A DNA stretch of 64,000 nt from Diadophis punctatus similis. Taxonomy: Eukaryota; Chordata; Lepidosauria; Squamata; Dipsadidae. Within the stretch, counting starts at the first letter, position 1, and every line of letters starts with the position of its first letter. This document shows, one piece after another, positions 32,701 through 46,300 of this stretch. The DNA is taken from the NCBI GenBank assembly GCA_023053685.1, contig JALIGW010000003.1, positions 45,839,996 through 45,903,995 on the forward strand, given 5' to 3'. A program made the position numbers and the translations under genes. The notes beneath the pieces are model-generated. The model was given only the letters and a program-made list of their open reading frames with translations. It ran no database searches and was not told the DNA's origin.

Positions 32701-35700
32701 GTGCTCTGCGGTGGGTTTTTTTTACTTGCAAGACCTGCACAGCTTTTGACCCACCCAGGCAATGCTACCATTATGGTAGGTACTAGAAGTTGCCAGGTTT
32801 TAATAACTTTCACAGTTTTGGAGTTTAGGATAGAAAAAAGGGTTTCTTAAAAGTATAGATGGGAGCACTACAGTGCTTAGTACTCTGCAACTCTGCCTTC
32901 TGCAGCAAACCTAGATGAAGAGAATTGGTTCTCATTACTTACCTGTGCTTAGCTTTTATTATTAATGATATCATATGAATGGTATATAAATATCTCATCA
33001 ACTTCAAGCCTGAAATGGAAACAACATAGTTGCTTTTAGTGTGCTGGGATATTGAGAAAAGGAAAGTAATAATAAATGCATTTAAGAACAACACATGTCA
33101 TTTAAGGATTTCAAGTTATTGGCAAGATTAATTCTGCCTGCAGATGTCCTGGAGCTATGGGTGCAGGTAGATGCATTTTGCAAAGGCCCTGATTTCTGGC
33201 CAGTGGAGAATTGCCACCAAGTTTCAGCAGATAGACTTATGTGGGCCACCCCAACCATGCTGAGCATTGTGGGCCAAGAGTAAAAGAAGATGTTTTGTCT
33301 GGCAGGTTCAGTTCAGAATAGCAGGACTTGAAAGAGCACTTCTTGAAAGCATCACACAAGGTGGTAGAAAGAAGGTGGTGAGGAAAATGAAGGGCAACAT
33401 TGATTTCCCCCCCAGCTAATTCCCTATTTAGGGTTGTAGCCATGGGAGAGGCAAGCATTGTTCCAAATCCTATCATAACTGCTCAGTTATCTTTAGATAA
33501 GAGAGAAAAATAAGAGGTGGGGATAGAGAAAGTAAGCTTCTAATTCTGTGGTTGCTGTTTAAAAATAAAATAAAATCAAAGGATTTGGGCAATATTCGCT
33601 AGGAATGTTGACAATGACATTTGGAATATATCAGATTAGAAAGTTTTAAGAACAAAACAGACAAAAACAATGGTCTGTTCCTGTCCCTCCAACATCTGGT
33701 ATATATGGAATTTCATGCTGGCCTAGAAACCAGGAGAATCTGAGTTCTTTCTTTAGGCATGAAACTAAGTTGAGGGACTTAAAGCCAGTCATTCTCTCTC
33801 AGCCTAAATTGTTTCTGAGAGTTATTGTTGTGGGGAAAATAGAAAGCAAGACTACTAAGTATGTTCACCATCTTTTGTTGACCACAATATATAAAAGGCA
33901 GGATAAAAATATGAGAAAAATCAAGAAAAAAGAGCCAAAATCATAAGAGCAAATTGTTCAAACTACTGCAATCAAGGCCAGAATTGAAAAATCATTAAAT
34001 GATTCAAAGTGCAGATTGTGCAAAGAGACAGAAGAAACAGCAGCTCATATATGGAGCTCATGCAAGAAGATAGCACAAACTGATAATAAACAACATAACA
34101 CAGTCACCAGAATGATTCACTGGAACATCTATAAAAGTTATCATGTGCTAGTAATAAAAAAATTGATGGGAACATAAGAGTTAAAAAACTATCAAAGATG
34201 AGCAGGTTAAAATATTGTGGAATTTCCTAACACAAATTGATAAAGGTCTTGGCTCATAACATACCAGATTTAACTGTGGTTGAAAGGAAGAAAGTATGGA
34301 TAATTGATGTGACAATACCAGGGGATATACAGTAGAATAGAAGATAAAGTATTGGAGAAGATCATAAAGTGCAGATCACCCTCAACTTATGACAAAATTA
34401 TATCGATCTATTACAAAAGGCTTGGATCCGCACATATACTACACTGATAGATTATGATGTCCTAGGTTCTTGGGAAGAACTCGATGTGGATGAAGGCCAA
34501 CACTAGTTAAAGAAGTGACAGCTGTGATTTCACATTTTGTGTAAATAATAATAGGATTACAAAATAGACAAAGTAATAGTAAATGAGGAAGCTAAAGTGC
34601 TTTAGCTTTAGAATTCCAACAGGCAGGAACTGGAGAAAATAACAAAAAAACAAACAAATCTGCAAATAGAAATAGAACAACTACGGCAAAAGAAAACAAA
34701 AATAGTTCCACTAGTAATAGGTGCCTTGGATTCAATCCCAAAACATCTGGAGCACCACTTGAAGACCATCCTCATTGACAAAATCACCATCAATCAGTTG
34801 CAAAAGGCAGCTTCACTTGGAATAGTTTACATCCTATGATGGTATCTTTAACATCATCAAACATCAATATCTGCCTATTCAAAGTCCTTGGGAAGGACCC
34901 AATAGGATAAAAATGCCAAATCCAGTCTAAATATCTGGCTGATTGTACAACCAATCTATCATAATAGATTATTTGGATTTGTGAGTTATACTACAATCAG
35001 TAGATGGCATGGGGCTGGATGGTATGTGATATGCCACAACCCAAATATAAGTAAAAATTAGAAGGAATTATGTTAATATTTTAAACAAACAAACAAACAA
35101 ACAAACAAACAAACAACTTATATTAACATCTTTGTACTTATAGCCTAGACAAGTGAAAGCTAAGGCAGTTTATTGAACATTTAGAGAATCTTGGTTGCAT
35201 TAATTTCTATCCTGCTCTTTACTGTTAAAGGTTTCCAGAGAAGGCGATCCCTGTAGTCAGATTTACAACCTACAAAGATAAGACACCAAAGGAAAATTGA
35301 TGGGGTGGACCAAGGAAAACAAGGATCTCAAGTCAACAGTTATTAATGTTTAATGGTTCTTCCAATAATTGTGAAGGAACTGAGGCCCTCAGGCAAGGTT
35401 CAGAATAGATGATGTTGTTGTTCTTGCTGACAAGTCAGAGAGAGGGGAGGCCCCTGTGGAGCTGTTAGCAATCTCAGCAAGTGGAGATGTCACTTCTTTG
35501 CTGTCTTCTGTCCCCTTCAGCTTTTCTAGGAAAAAAAATGATAGAAGTGATGAGAAATAATAGTAAATTAACAAATAGAAATTGACATGTCTGGGTTCTT
35601 CAAGATGTCCATAGATAAAGCAGAGCTACTACAAAGCTTACCTTCTGTGGAAAGACAACTGCTAGGTCATAATTGAACCAAAATATATGTATAGGCCTCA

Positions 35701-38130
35701 AAAAGCTAACAGGCCTCAAATTAATTGCTATATAATAAAGTACCAGCCAGAATGATTTCCTAAGGATAAGGTGACCAGACGTCCCGATTTTGGTGGGACA
35801 CACCCGCTTTTTCACCATTTGTCCCGCGTCCCGCCCGCCTTCTAAAAAGTCCCGATTTTTTCAAAGTTTGCCCGACTAGGGCATTCTTTCAAAAAATCGG
35901 CCTGAAAGGCAGCAGGCCTCTCAGCTCGGGCCGGCCGTGGGCGGCGTTGGCGGCGGGCGGGCGTCCCGCGTTGTTGACTCCTCCGGCGGCGGCTGGAAGC
36001 TGGGGGGAGGGGGAAGGGAGGCTGCTCCTCCTCTCCTTCCCCCACCCCATCCCTAGCCCTGCCCTCGGAGGCGCCGCTGCGGTTGGGAGGGGTGAGGGAC
36101 GAGGAGCCGTCGCCGCTTTGAGTTTACAAGCGGCGCAAACAGCCCTTCCTCGTCCCCCTCCCCTTTCTTCCCCCCGTCGCCTTGCTGCCGCCGTTGCCCT
36201 GGGGCCGGGCGGGAGACCGCGGCGCTTGGATGCTTGGAGCAGGTAAGCTGCCGGCTGCTTCCTTTCCCCGCCTCCCGCCTCCCGTTCGTTGCTTGCCAGC
36301 CCGGCCGAAGGGAAGGCGGGAGGCGAGGAAAGGCCTCCCGAAAGGAGGGGAGGCTTCGGGAGCCCGCCTCCCGCCTTCCCTTCGGCCGGGCTGGCAAGCA
36401 ACGAACGGGAGGCGGGAGACGGGGAAAGGAGGCAGCTTACCTGTCGCGAGCTGCAGGCATCCAAGCGCCCTCCCGCTTCCCCCCCTCCCCCCCACCTCAC
36501 CTGGACGCCGACATTTGCTGTTTTGCCCTCTGCGCATGCGCAGCGTTCTGCGCATGCGCAGAGGGCAAAACAAATGGCGGCGCCCAGGCGGCCCCCCCCG
36601 TCCCGCTTTAAAAAAAAAATATCTGGTCACTTTACCTAAGGATAACATAATATTTGTAATTTGCTGTGCTAGCGCAATATTGCAATTTGAATCTGTAAAG
36701 TAGGTAGTTTTAAAAGATATTTTTGATTAGGAACATCAAAAATGTTAGGAAATAGGGAACTGAAAATAGCAAATGGTGGAGGATTTCCAATGAGCTCATA
36801 TGTATGTGTTAACTGAGGGTCAGTAGGAGAGAACAAGGAAGCAACCTCAGTAAAATTCCATTTACTGGGAGGGGGGGACTGTCAGAAGAAAGGTATAAAA
36901 GAAGGAGATAGGTCTCAGATTGTGGCCTCTGGCCATAGCTAATCCTTGCTGGACTCAGCTATGTCAGTGGACCTCATTGCAATGGGTTATTAATGTAAGG
37001 AATGTTATGATGGCTGTTCATGTTCCAAATTGCTCATGAAATAAATCTCTGAATCTTAAAGTAAGATTTATTGCTTGTGTTGCTGTTTCCTGTTTCCTTT
37101 ATTGGGGTATTTTTATAACATTTGCAAAATATTCAAGGACTAATTTCCCTTTTTCTGAATTAAAAATATTTAAAAAAAATATTCATTGGTATTGTTTGTT
37201 TGTTTCAGTAGGTTGTAGCCGTCTACCTAAGCCTCCTTCCCTCTGGAAATGACTTTGCAACCCCTAACAGATACATTTAAGATAAATGTATAGTGATAAT
37301 AAGGCATTAGGATATATTTAGTATCCTAATAAGTCTCATGATCATTGTTTTTATTACTGATATGTATTGATTCATTTTTCCTTTTATTTTTATGGAATAT
37401 ATTATAATCTTGATTAAATAAGCTAAGTGTGTTATTTGGCAATATACATCCATTCCCAATAAATGGATGACTTGGAGGGTTAATTTTCTCTCGCTTTTAG
37501 GACTGTGGACATCTTTGGAATGTTGAAACAATGCCTTTTTGCAAAATGGCTGCCACACATACGCACACACACACCTCGTTTGCTAGATGGTGGTATGAAA
37601 TTGTTTCCACAACTTTCTCTAGTCAATAACCTCTGTCTTTTTCAGCTTTCCATTTTTTAAAGCAAAGTATTGAATGACAGCACCTCTATTTCTCCCCCCC
37701 CCCTAAGAATACTTCCATGGTTTACGAAGGGCTGAAAAGTATTTTTTGAAAAAAATAATATATGATGGTTGCATGATGCATGATAGGGGTGTGATGGCTC
37801 AGTGGTTAAAGACACCGAGCTTGTCAGCTCAAAAGCTGACAGCCCTGGTTCGAGGCCCGAGCACTGCATGATAGGATGAGTTCCCATTACTTGTCCCAGC
37901 TCCTGCTCACCTAGCAGTTCGAAAGCAAGGAAGTGGGAGTCGATAAATAGGTATCATTTTGGGTGGGAAGGTTACAGCGTTCCGTGCACTTCGGCATATA
38001 GTCATATGGCCACATGATCACGGAAATATCTTTGGACCACACTGGCTCCCTCGGCTAAGAAACAGAGATGAGCACCGCCTCAAGAGCCAGACACGAATGA
38101 ACAGGGGAAACATTTATCTTTATGATGGTT

Positions 38131-38177
<47 letters not shown>

Positions 38178-41100
38178 TTTGTGAGATTTATATACCGCCT
38201 CACAGCGCAAGCACTCTCTAAGCTGTTTACACCAGTAAGCAATGTATATTTACATTGCCCCCAACAATTTGGGTCCTCATTTTACCTACCTCAGAAGGAT
38301 GGAAGGCTGAGTCAACCTTGAGCCGGTGAGATTTGAACCGCTGACCTGCGGATCACAGTCAGCTAAAGTGGCCTGCAGTACTGCCTCTAACCGCTGCGCC
38401 ACCTCGGCTCTTTTTACTTTTACTTTGCTTTATGGTATTCTAGCCTTCCTTTTTATAAATAATTAAATTATACATAAACACCTCTTTTTAAATTGATCAT
38501 AACCATGTACTGTTAAACCTTAATATGCTTTGTTGAGCTTGGCTTAGAGCAGTGGTGGCCAACCTTAAATACCATGCGCCAATTTTTTCACAGACGAGTT
38601 CAGATGCGCCATACAACTCAAGCACGTTTTTTACCTTCTTACTTTCACGTTTGGGGTTGTAAACTAGGGACAGGGGTAGGATCTGCTTTGCTTAAGGGAG
38701 GAAAAGGAATAACTCAATCACGCAATTCAATTAATTAATTTACGCCATTTCAAAATTTGACAAACGTAAATATATGTTTAATCTTGAATCTGTCTTTCAA
38801 TCACTCTCAATACAAAAACCACGCTAGTACACTCAATAAAACACTGCTTCAAACTCCACGCCACGATGGCTCACTCAGAACTGACTGGCCATATCGAACG
38901 CTCGCCGCTCATTCGCACGTGACTTCAAACACACGTGTTGCTAGTGCGCGGTATTTGCGATCGTTTGAGCAGGAACGTGCAATGGCAACACCGATAAAAA
39001 TATTCGTACGTTTGTAAACCCGCCTAAAGTAACATCTTACAAGTTCCATTCTAAGTTTCAGACACCGAGAAGTTGAACATTACCGAAGGCTGTACGAATT
39101 GAACTGAGATCATTTTGGTGTTAAAAATATTAAGATGGATTCAGTTATGACACCTATTTTAAAAAAATAAGTAGGCGCAAGGATCCAACGCACCACTTGT
39201 AATCAACCAATGCGCCACGTTTGGTGCATGCGCCACGGTTTGGCCACCCCTGGCTTAGAGTGTTGAGTGAAGCAACTCTATGACTTAGAATTATATTCAA
39301 ACCAGGCCATTATGACTTGTTCAAAGAATCATGATTAGAAAAAATAATGCTTTGGCATTATGTGTGGACGCTGTTATTGTATGAACTAATTCTGATTTTA
39401 TCAATATTACTTCAAATTCTTGATTCATAAATCATCACTTGCAGGATTGTAGCACATTCAGGCATCTGCAGCCATAATGGGGTTTATTAATCCTATTCCA
39501 TTCATTGCTTTACCACTATCTGTATCCACCTACTTCCTCTTGTTTCATTAATATGTTTCTTTTTTAGAAACATATTTTCTCTGACTATTTTTTATTGGCT
39601 GCTTATCCTATGACTTCTTGGCTCTTTCTCTTTCAGCAGGCTTCTGCCTTCTTTAAGGTGTTTTCTGAATAAATTGTCATTTTACTTCCTTTGTATAATT
39701 TGTTATTGAATTAGAAGCACTGGAAGATAAATGAGGGCAATTTATCTTCAAGGCCATTTGTTTCCTCTTCATGTCTAGTCTAGCATAAGTTTGAAAGTGA
39801 ATATATTTTTCTGGCTTTATATAATTTCACTATTGGCATTTTTTTTGTGATAATGGATTCTTATCTGAATCATTTAATGTTGATAAACACAATATCTAGG
39901 AATATTTCTGTGTCTCAGTTTTGATATGTAGCTTCCCAGCACAACTGGTTTGCCTTTACTAAGATTAAAATACATACCGTATTTTTTGGAGTATAAGACG
40001 CACCGGAGTATAAGACGCACCTTAGTTTTGGGGGAGGAAAACAAGGAAAAAAGGCCTCTGCCTCCCAGCAATTTGCCAAACAGCAAACAGTACAGATGAT
40101 ATACACTGTTTGCTGTGTATTTCTGTGCATGTGTGCCTGACCCATAGAAATGGCAAAGAATTGGAGAAATGTACATTTATGGCAGTATATTAATCCCAGA
40201 AAGTTTTCTTAAATGTAATCACACTAACTCCTCCCAATTATTTAAATACATCTACACCAAACATGACTAAGTCAGGGTTTAATTCAGGTGCCTTATTTTA
40301 ATACTAATAATACTAAAACAGGACATTTCAGATTATACTTTTACAGATCTTTAAAATTGATGTGGCTTTCTGGAAGTATTCTCTGCTATTTAAAAGAAGA
40401 TACAATAGCACTGGGCCTCTTCAGAGCAAGCATTTATTTTAAAAAGCTTCTTCATTTTGTTAAGTTGTCTAGAACAATAATAAAGCAGTCTTTAAAAAAT
40501 AAGTCTAATAATTTGAACACTCTACAAACATTTAACAAAATAACATATTAACAGAATCTGCCTCTACCTAGGATAGAACTCACAACCTCCTGATTGTGAG
40601 GCAAGAGCTCTAGCTCTGAGCCATAGCAGCTACAGCTTGCCTCCTTTCCATTTTAGCAGTCTAATATTGCCAGCAGTTTATCTCCCAGCAATTTGTCACA
40701 TTACAGCCACCGTAGTTAGTTTCATTTTACCACGTGGCTTGCAAGCCTCCATCAGCTGTAGGTCGGGAGGCAGTTTATCTCTTCTTGTGCTCTTCTTGTG
40801 CTTTGCCCTGTTTGCTGCAAAGAGGTAAATTGCTGGCAGGCAGAGGCCAAAGGGTGGGGGTGGCTGGGTGGGGCTGCATTCGGTATATAAGATGCACCCA
40901 GGTTTTCACCCTCTTTTTGAGAGTAAAAAGGTGCGTCTTATACTCCGAAAAATATGGTAAATTTAAAATCAGGGAAGGAAAACTTCCTTAACGTATCACT
41001 TTTAACAACGAAACTGAATGACACTGATTGAACCAGAATATGAGGCTGGAATATGTATAAGATCTACATTTAGCGACGGCATACCACTTGGCAAATATCC

Positions 41101-43174
41101 AAAATGTAATCGTACATATGATGTAGTTGTACAAACTAAGGAACTATCCAACTGAATGATATAATTTGCAGAACACTAAAAGCCATGCTTTTGTATTGAA
41201 TTTGTGTGTTCCCCTTTGTTCTCTCGCATTTTCATGAAGAAGAGCAGAAGTAATTTTTCCCCCTCAACAACTGCAATTTCTTATTCTCAGTTTGGGAAAG
41301 ATAGTAGTCCTGATTATGAAAGAAAAGAGAATTATTAACCATAATCTTTTATAAATTATCATTGGGCAACTAGCTTCTTCTACATGCCAGGAAGAGAGAA
41401 AAGTTCTTATATCACATCTGCAGTTGATCCAACTTATGACTTTTAAAAATACTTCACATTGACATTAATAGTAGCTGGGGGTTAATATTTTCAAAGAATG
41501 GTATTACTGTTACAAAATAAATCATAGCTAAATTAACCATAACTTGATCTGAATTTTGCATAGCGACTGTTAATTTAAAATGGCTGATACACAAATTTGT
41601 TTTGTTATACTTTATTTTGGCCTTGTTCAAGTCCAGCCCTTGAATCAAACTGTAATTAAGAGGAATGTTTTGGTACTTGTGGTTTAATATACGCGGTGCA
41701 TGTCATGCAAGCCTTGACAAATGGCTTAGTTAGGTTTAAGTGATTATTGGTCTTTCAACAAATGAGGTGTACTATAGAGCAAAAGGAAGTAAAAGTAGAT
41801 CCATTCCTGCCTCTGAGTCTTTAATACTATTACCTTCTTTCTGGCATTTATTTCTAACATTTTCTATGAAGATGTAGTGGTATGGTGGTGCTGATCTGTT
41901 GCCTGAATGTTTTTGCTAAATTCTATAAAAAATAAATCAATCTAAAAATAAATGTTAGATATTATAAAAGTTGTTAGCCTACTGATGGAAAAATAGGGGT
42001 TTGATAGGCCATGTCTGATTGGTGCTGTCCGTCGGTGTTGTCCTTCTTCTTCTTGTGCCATATCCGTCATCGGATGTTGGCGATCATGTTGGCAATCCTA
42101 TTTTTATCAACAGCCGCACGAAAAGTGCTGCTGAGTTTTGTCCAAACCAGTCCCTTAGATTTTGAAGCCATGATATTCTTCTTCTGCCTGGACCTCGTTT
42201 TCCTTCAATCTTTCCCTGGTTAAGGCTGTTGCCCTTAACCAGTCTAAATGCTAAGCAAATGTTGTCACATTGTTAAGTATAATGTGACATGTTTCTTTCT
42301 GGAGTTCTAAAATATAACAAGCATGGTCTATAAACGTGATGGCAAACCTATGGCACACGTGCCACAGGTAGCATGCAGCGCCCTCTCTGTGGGCACGCGA
42401 GCTGTCGCCCCAGTTCAGATCCGCCACGCATGTACGTGCGCCTCCTGCCGGCCAGCTGGTCGTCAGGTCTCTGCCGCACACACGCAGGGGGGGCACACGC
42501 GGGGGGGATGCACGCATGCACGGGGGCAGGACGCATGCATGGGGCCGCATGCGCATTGCATTTTGGGGGTTCAGGCACAATGTAAGAGTTTGTAAACTGT
42601 GGAGTTATAATATTATAATATTATAACAATAATGAAATATTAAAAACCATATAATAAAAATCATACCATCATCTTGAGTTTTAATACATTTTTGTTAAAT
42701 TAATACTGTGCTTTATATCAAGGAATGTATGACATGGCACATGTTGTTGAATAACTCTGATCATACGTCATTGTTCTTTTAGGGAATTGCTGGAAGCTAT
42801 AGTCCAACAATATCTAGATTACCTGTTCCTTGTGCGCACGCACAGACACACATCAGAGGTTGGTTCCTCCCAGTTTGGACCGGTTCTATAGAACCAGTAG
42901 TAACTTGGTGGCCTGGGTCACTAGAACAGGCAGCAACCCAGGCCTGCCATGCCCCCAAGCTGGTTCTCCCGGCGGCGCCTATGGTGCAGCCATCTTGTTT
43001 TTAGCTTCTGTGCATGCATAGAAGCTTTTTTAAAATAATGCGCATGCGGACCCGCACGCACCTACATCCCTGAGCAAAGGATGCAGCAAAGAAAACCGGA
43101 ACCCTGACATACACACACACACATATATCAATGTATCAAGATTAGTAATAACATAATAAAAAGGAGAATATATA

Positions 43175-43210
<36 letters not shown>

Positions 43211-43246
43211 TGTATGTATGTATGTATGATTTATGTATGTATATAT

Positions 43247-43335
<89 letters not shown>

Positions 43336-46300
43336 CCTTTTTATTATGTTATTACTAATCTTGATACATTATCAAGATTAATATTGCCTTGCTTAGTAAC
43401 AAAAATTCTGGTACCAGTTGTGGGTGTACATTGAGGACTACCTGTTTTAGATTTAATTTTTTAAAATTTCAAAACCTTCAAAACTCTGCTTTAAAAGAAG
43501 TAAAACAAATAGTGCTAACATTATTCTTGTTGAAATCATGCTTCTTTTCCATTTTCATGAAAATATAAAATAACTTCCAGTTTCTGAAAATATGAAGGTT
43601 CCTGTGGAAGATGAATTGATGATAGCACCATGTGAATCCCCTCTAAAAATTAGTGAACAAAGCATGCCATATCCATAATGATACCCATGAAAAAGCAATA
43701 TGACAAGAAGTGACAAAGGAGATATAGCCAATGACAGGGAAGATTCCATTTTTAAAAATTCTTTAAATGTTTGACTGGTTGAAAAAAAGCTGAATGCAAT
43801 TTCTGAGCAAAACTGGAAAAACCAGAAGCATCAGTCTGTGACTTACAAAGAGACCTACCGTACTTGTTTCCAAACCATCACTAAGTTTAGCAAAGACACA
43901 AAACCCCTTTTTAATCCATAAATATTCCTAGGAGATTTAAAAATTGGGTACTGGAGTCTGCAGTTACTTTTATATAAAGAACTTTACCAGATATTCTTGA
44001 TAAATGTTGCCTCAATAGGACTTGTCATTTCATCAGGATATTGTTCAATGATAAAGTTCAGAAGGGAGAGGTGAAGTTTTAGCAGCTATTTAGTTCAACA
44101 ATAAAATATAATGTTTTGGGTGCACTTGGTTTCATACTCTGCCTTTGGTATTTGAATCATTAAAAATGAAATGCATATAGACTGAGCAAGACTTTAGTAC
44201 CTCAAGTTGTTTATGGGAGTTGGAATACCAATTCTGAGAACCTGGGCAAGTAGAGCCAGTTTAGATTATAAACTTGCTATCATACTAGTTGAGATTGAAG
44301 CTTGTTGCAGAAATCTGATTTTCAGCGACAATGAAAGTTGCCAGGACTATGGTATGTGGTGAACCTGAATATTGCCAAACTGAATGAATGAATGGAGGGA
44401 TAGTATCGATGCTTTTAACAAAACATTCCAATTTGGTTTCATAAGTGCCTATTCTGCTGTATAAGAGAAATGTTTCCAGTCTTTTTTTTATAAAGAGGTT
44501 GTCTACCTTATTAGGTTGAATAATTAAGGTATGATAGACTATTAAGTACTAGTTTGAAATAATTTGGGAAACCGAAACCATATGCAATGTCATTAGTGAA
44601 ATATGCATTGTCATTAGTGAAAAATAGCAAAGATAGAAGTAAGACCCTGGGCTGGCCCCAGTACTTGATTCCAAACCCCGGCAGGGTAGCAGATTCAAGG
44701 TGCCTACAGAAGTATGTGGTAGGTACAGATAAGAACTACTTGTTCCTACTGTGATGTTTTTTTACAATCTGTTCCTCACAGATAAATATCATGGACTATA
44801 AGATGAATGAACTATTTAACTATCAATTTGGACAAGTTAGTAGTACCATTAACAAAGCTTAGTCCAGTTTAGAGGAGAATGAATTACTTCAGAAGGCTAT
44901 TATAGGTTTTCACTTGAAATGTTCCACGTGCATGTTTGCAATACATTAATCATTTGCAGTATATAGAATAGTATATACTACAGATACATCTACTCAGAAG
45001 TTAGCCCCATGGATTTTAAGGGATTTTACTGCCAAAATGTATAGGTTAAATGTACTGTGCTGATATGAAAATATATTGTGCTATCTTGACAAATGATTGC
45101 TTAAGGTAGATAGAAGCCAAGTATTAGGAATATAAGAAGTAGTATTTATATTATGAACAGTGGCCCATCTCACTTAGAATTTTTTTTCACACCAGCCTTC
45201 TCCAATCTAGTACCCTATAGTTGTGTTAGGGGCACAACTCCCAAAATACCTAACTAGCTTCACCATCAGCTCAAGGAAGTAAATTTATTTATTTACTTAC
45301 ATACTTAACTCAGATTTCTAGGCTACTTCGATCAGTAGACTTTGGGCATTATATAAATGACTTTCAGTAACAGGGTTAAAAAAATATAAAATCACAGAGA
45401 AACACAGCATACTGTACCATAAAAATGTACCCACAGTAGAGGGTAGTTCTATACTCCATTCTGTCCCCAAACATCCTCTGGAAGAGGCAGATCCTTCAAA
45501 ACTTAATAGGGAAGAGGCAGTCCTTGTATCCAGAAGCTTATTCCAAGTGGGGGGGGGGCATTACCAAGACATCCCAAGAAGGACATTTCACAGAATTTGT
45601 TAGCATTCCTTTTCTCCTTGATCTGAATGGATGACAGATTCTATCGAAAGCAGGCAATCTCTGGGAAATTTAGGCTACAAACCATACAGGTTTTAAAGTT
45701 GAACCCAGAAGCTCACCAGCCTCCAATACAGTTCCCTCAGGAGACATGTAGCATAATCAAAGCTTGGCATGCTCATAACTACTCAATTTTCTGATAGTCT
45801 TCAAGGGGTTCTGACTAGTAACAGCAACACTTGTCCTAGAAGAGTCTTTCCCTGCTTTGTTTGAGAGATGCCAGAGATAGACTCTCTGCTGTTTTTGTAT
45901 GCAGAATCTATGCTGTATGACTGAGCTACAGATGATCTAAAACCACATGCTGAATCAAACTCAGGGGGTCTTTTTAAAAATTGCCTACTATCTATTTTCT
46001 ATAGATGATGGTCTGTTTTTGTTGCTTGACCATTTGTCTCCAGCAATAAGTTCCTAAAAGATCTAAAAAAATCATATTCTCATTTGGAAAGACGTCTCAT
46101 AAATGCAAAATTTATTCTTCTCTGTTTTTTTCTGCCTTCCATTAATCATACTCTAGAAGCAGTGGTGGGTTGCTGCCGGTTCGGACCGGTTTGCACATCC
46201 CGGTGGCGGAAATTTCCACCCGCTTGTCGAACCGGCAGCGATGGCCGGCTGTCCACACCCCCCGAACTGGTTCTCCAGTCGCCGTGGCCAGCAAAGAACC

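Noticed and set aside
35842..36703. Many long open frames (up to 203 codons) on both strands rich in Pro, Arg, Ala and Gly
   Set aside because: They overlap each other in a GC-rich foldback transposon, have no domain and no splice context.
40562..40640. Possible tRNA gene on the minus strand
   Set aside because: A- and B-box-like segments are present but the acceptor stem does not pair, and it sits within repeats; more likely a SINE head.
42251..42595. Cys/His/Pro-rich frames on both strands
   Set aside because: Composition effect of a CpG-rich MITE fragment.
43190..43381. Frame of repeated Met-Tyr-Val-Cys and Tyr-Ile
   Set aside because: Direct translation of the TATG/TA microsatellite.
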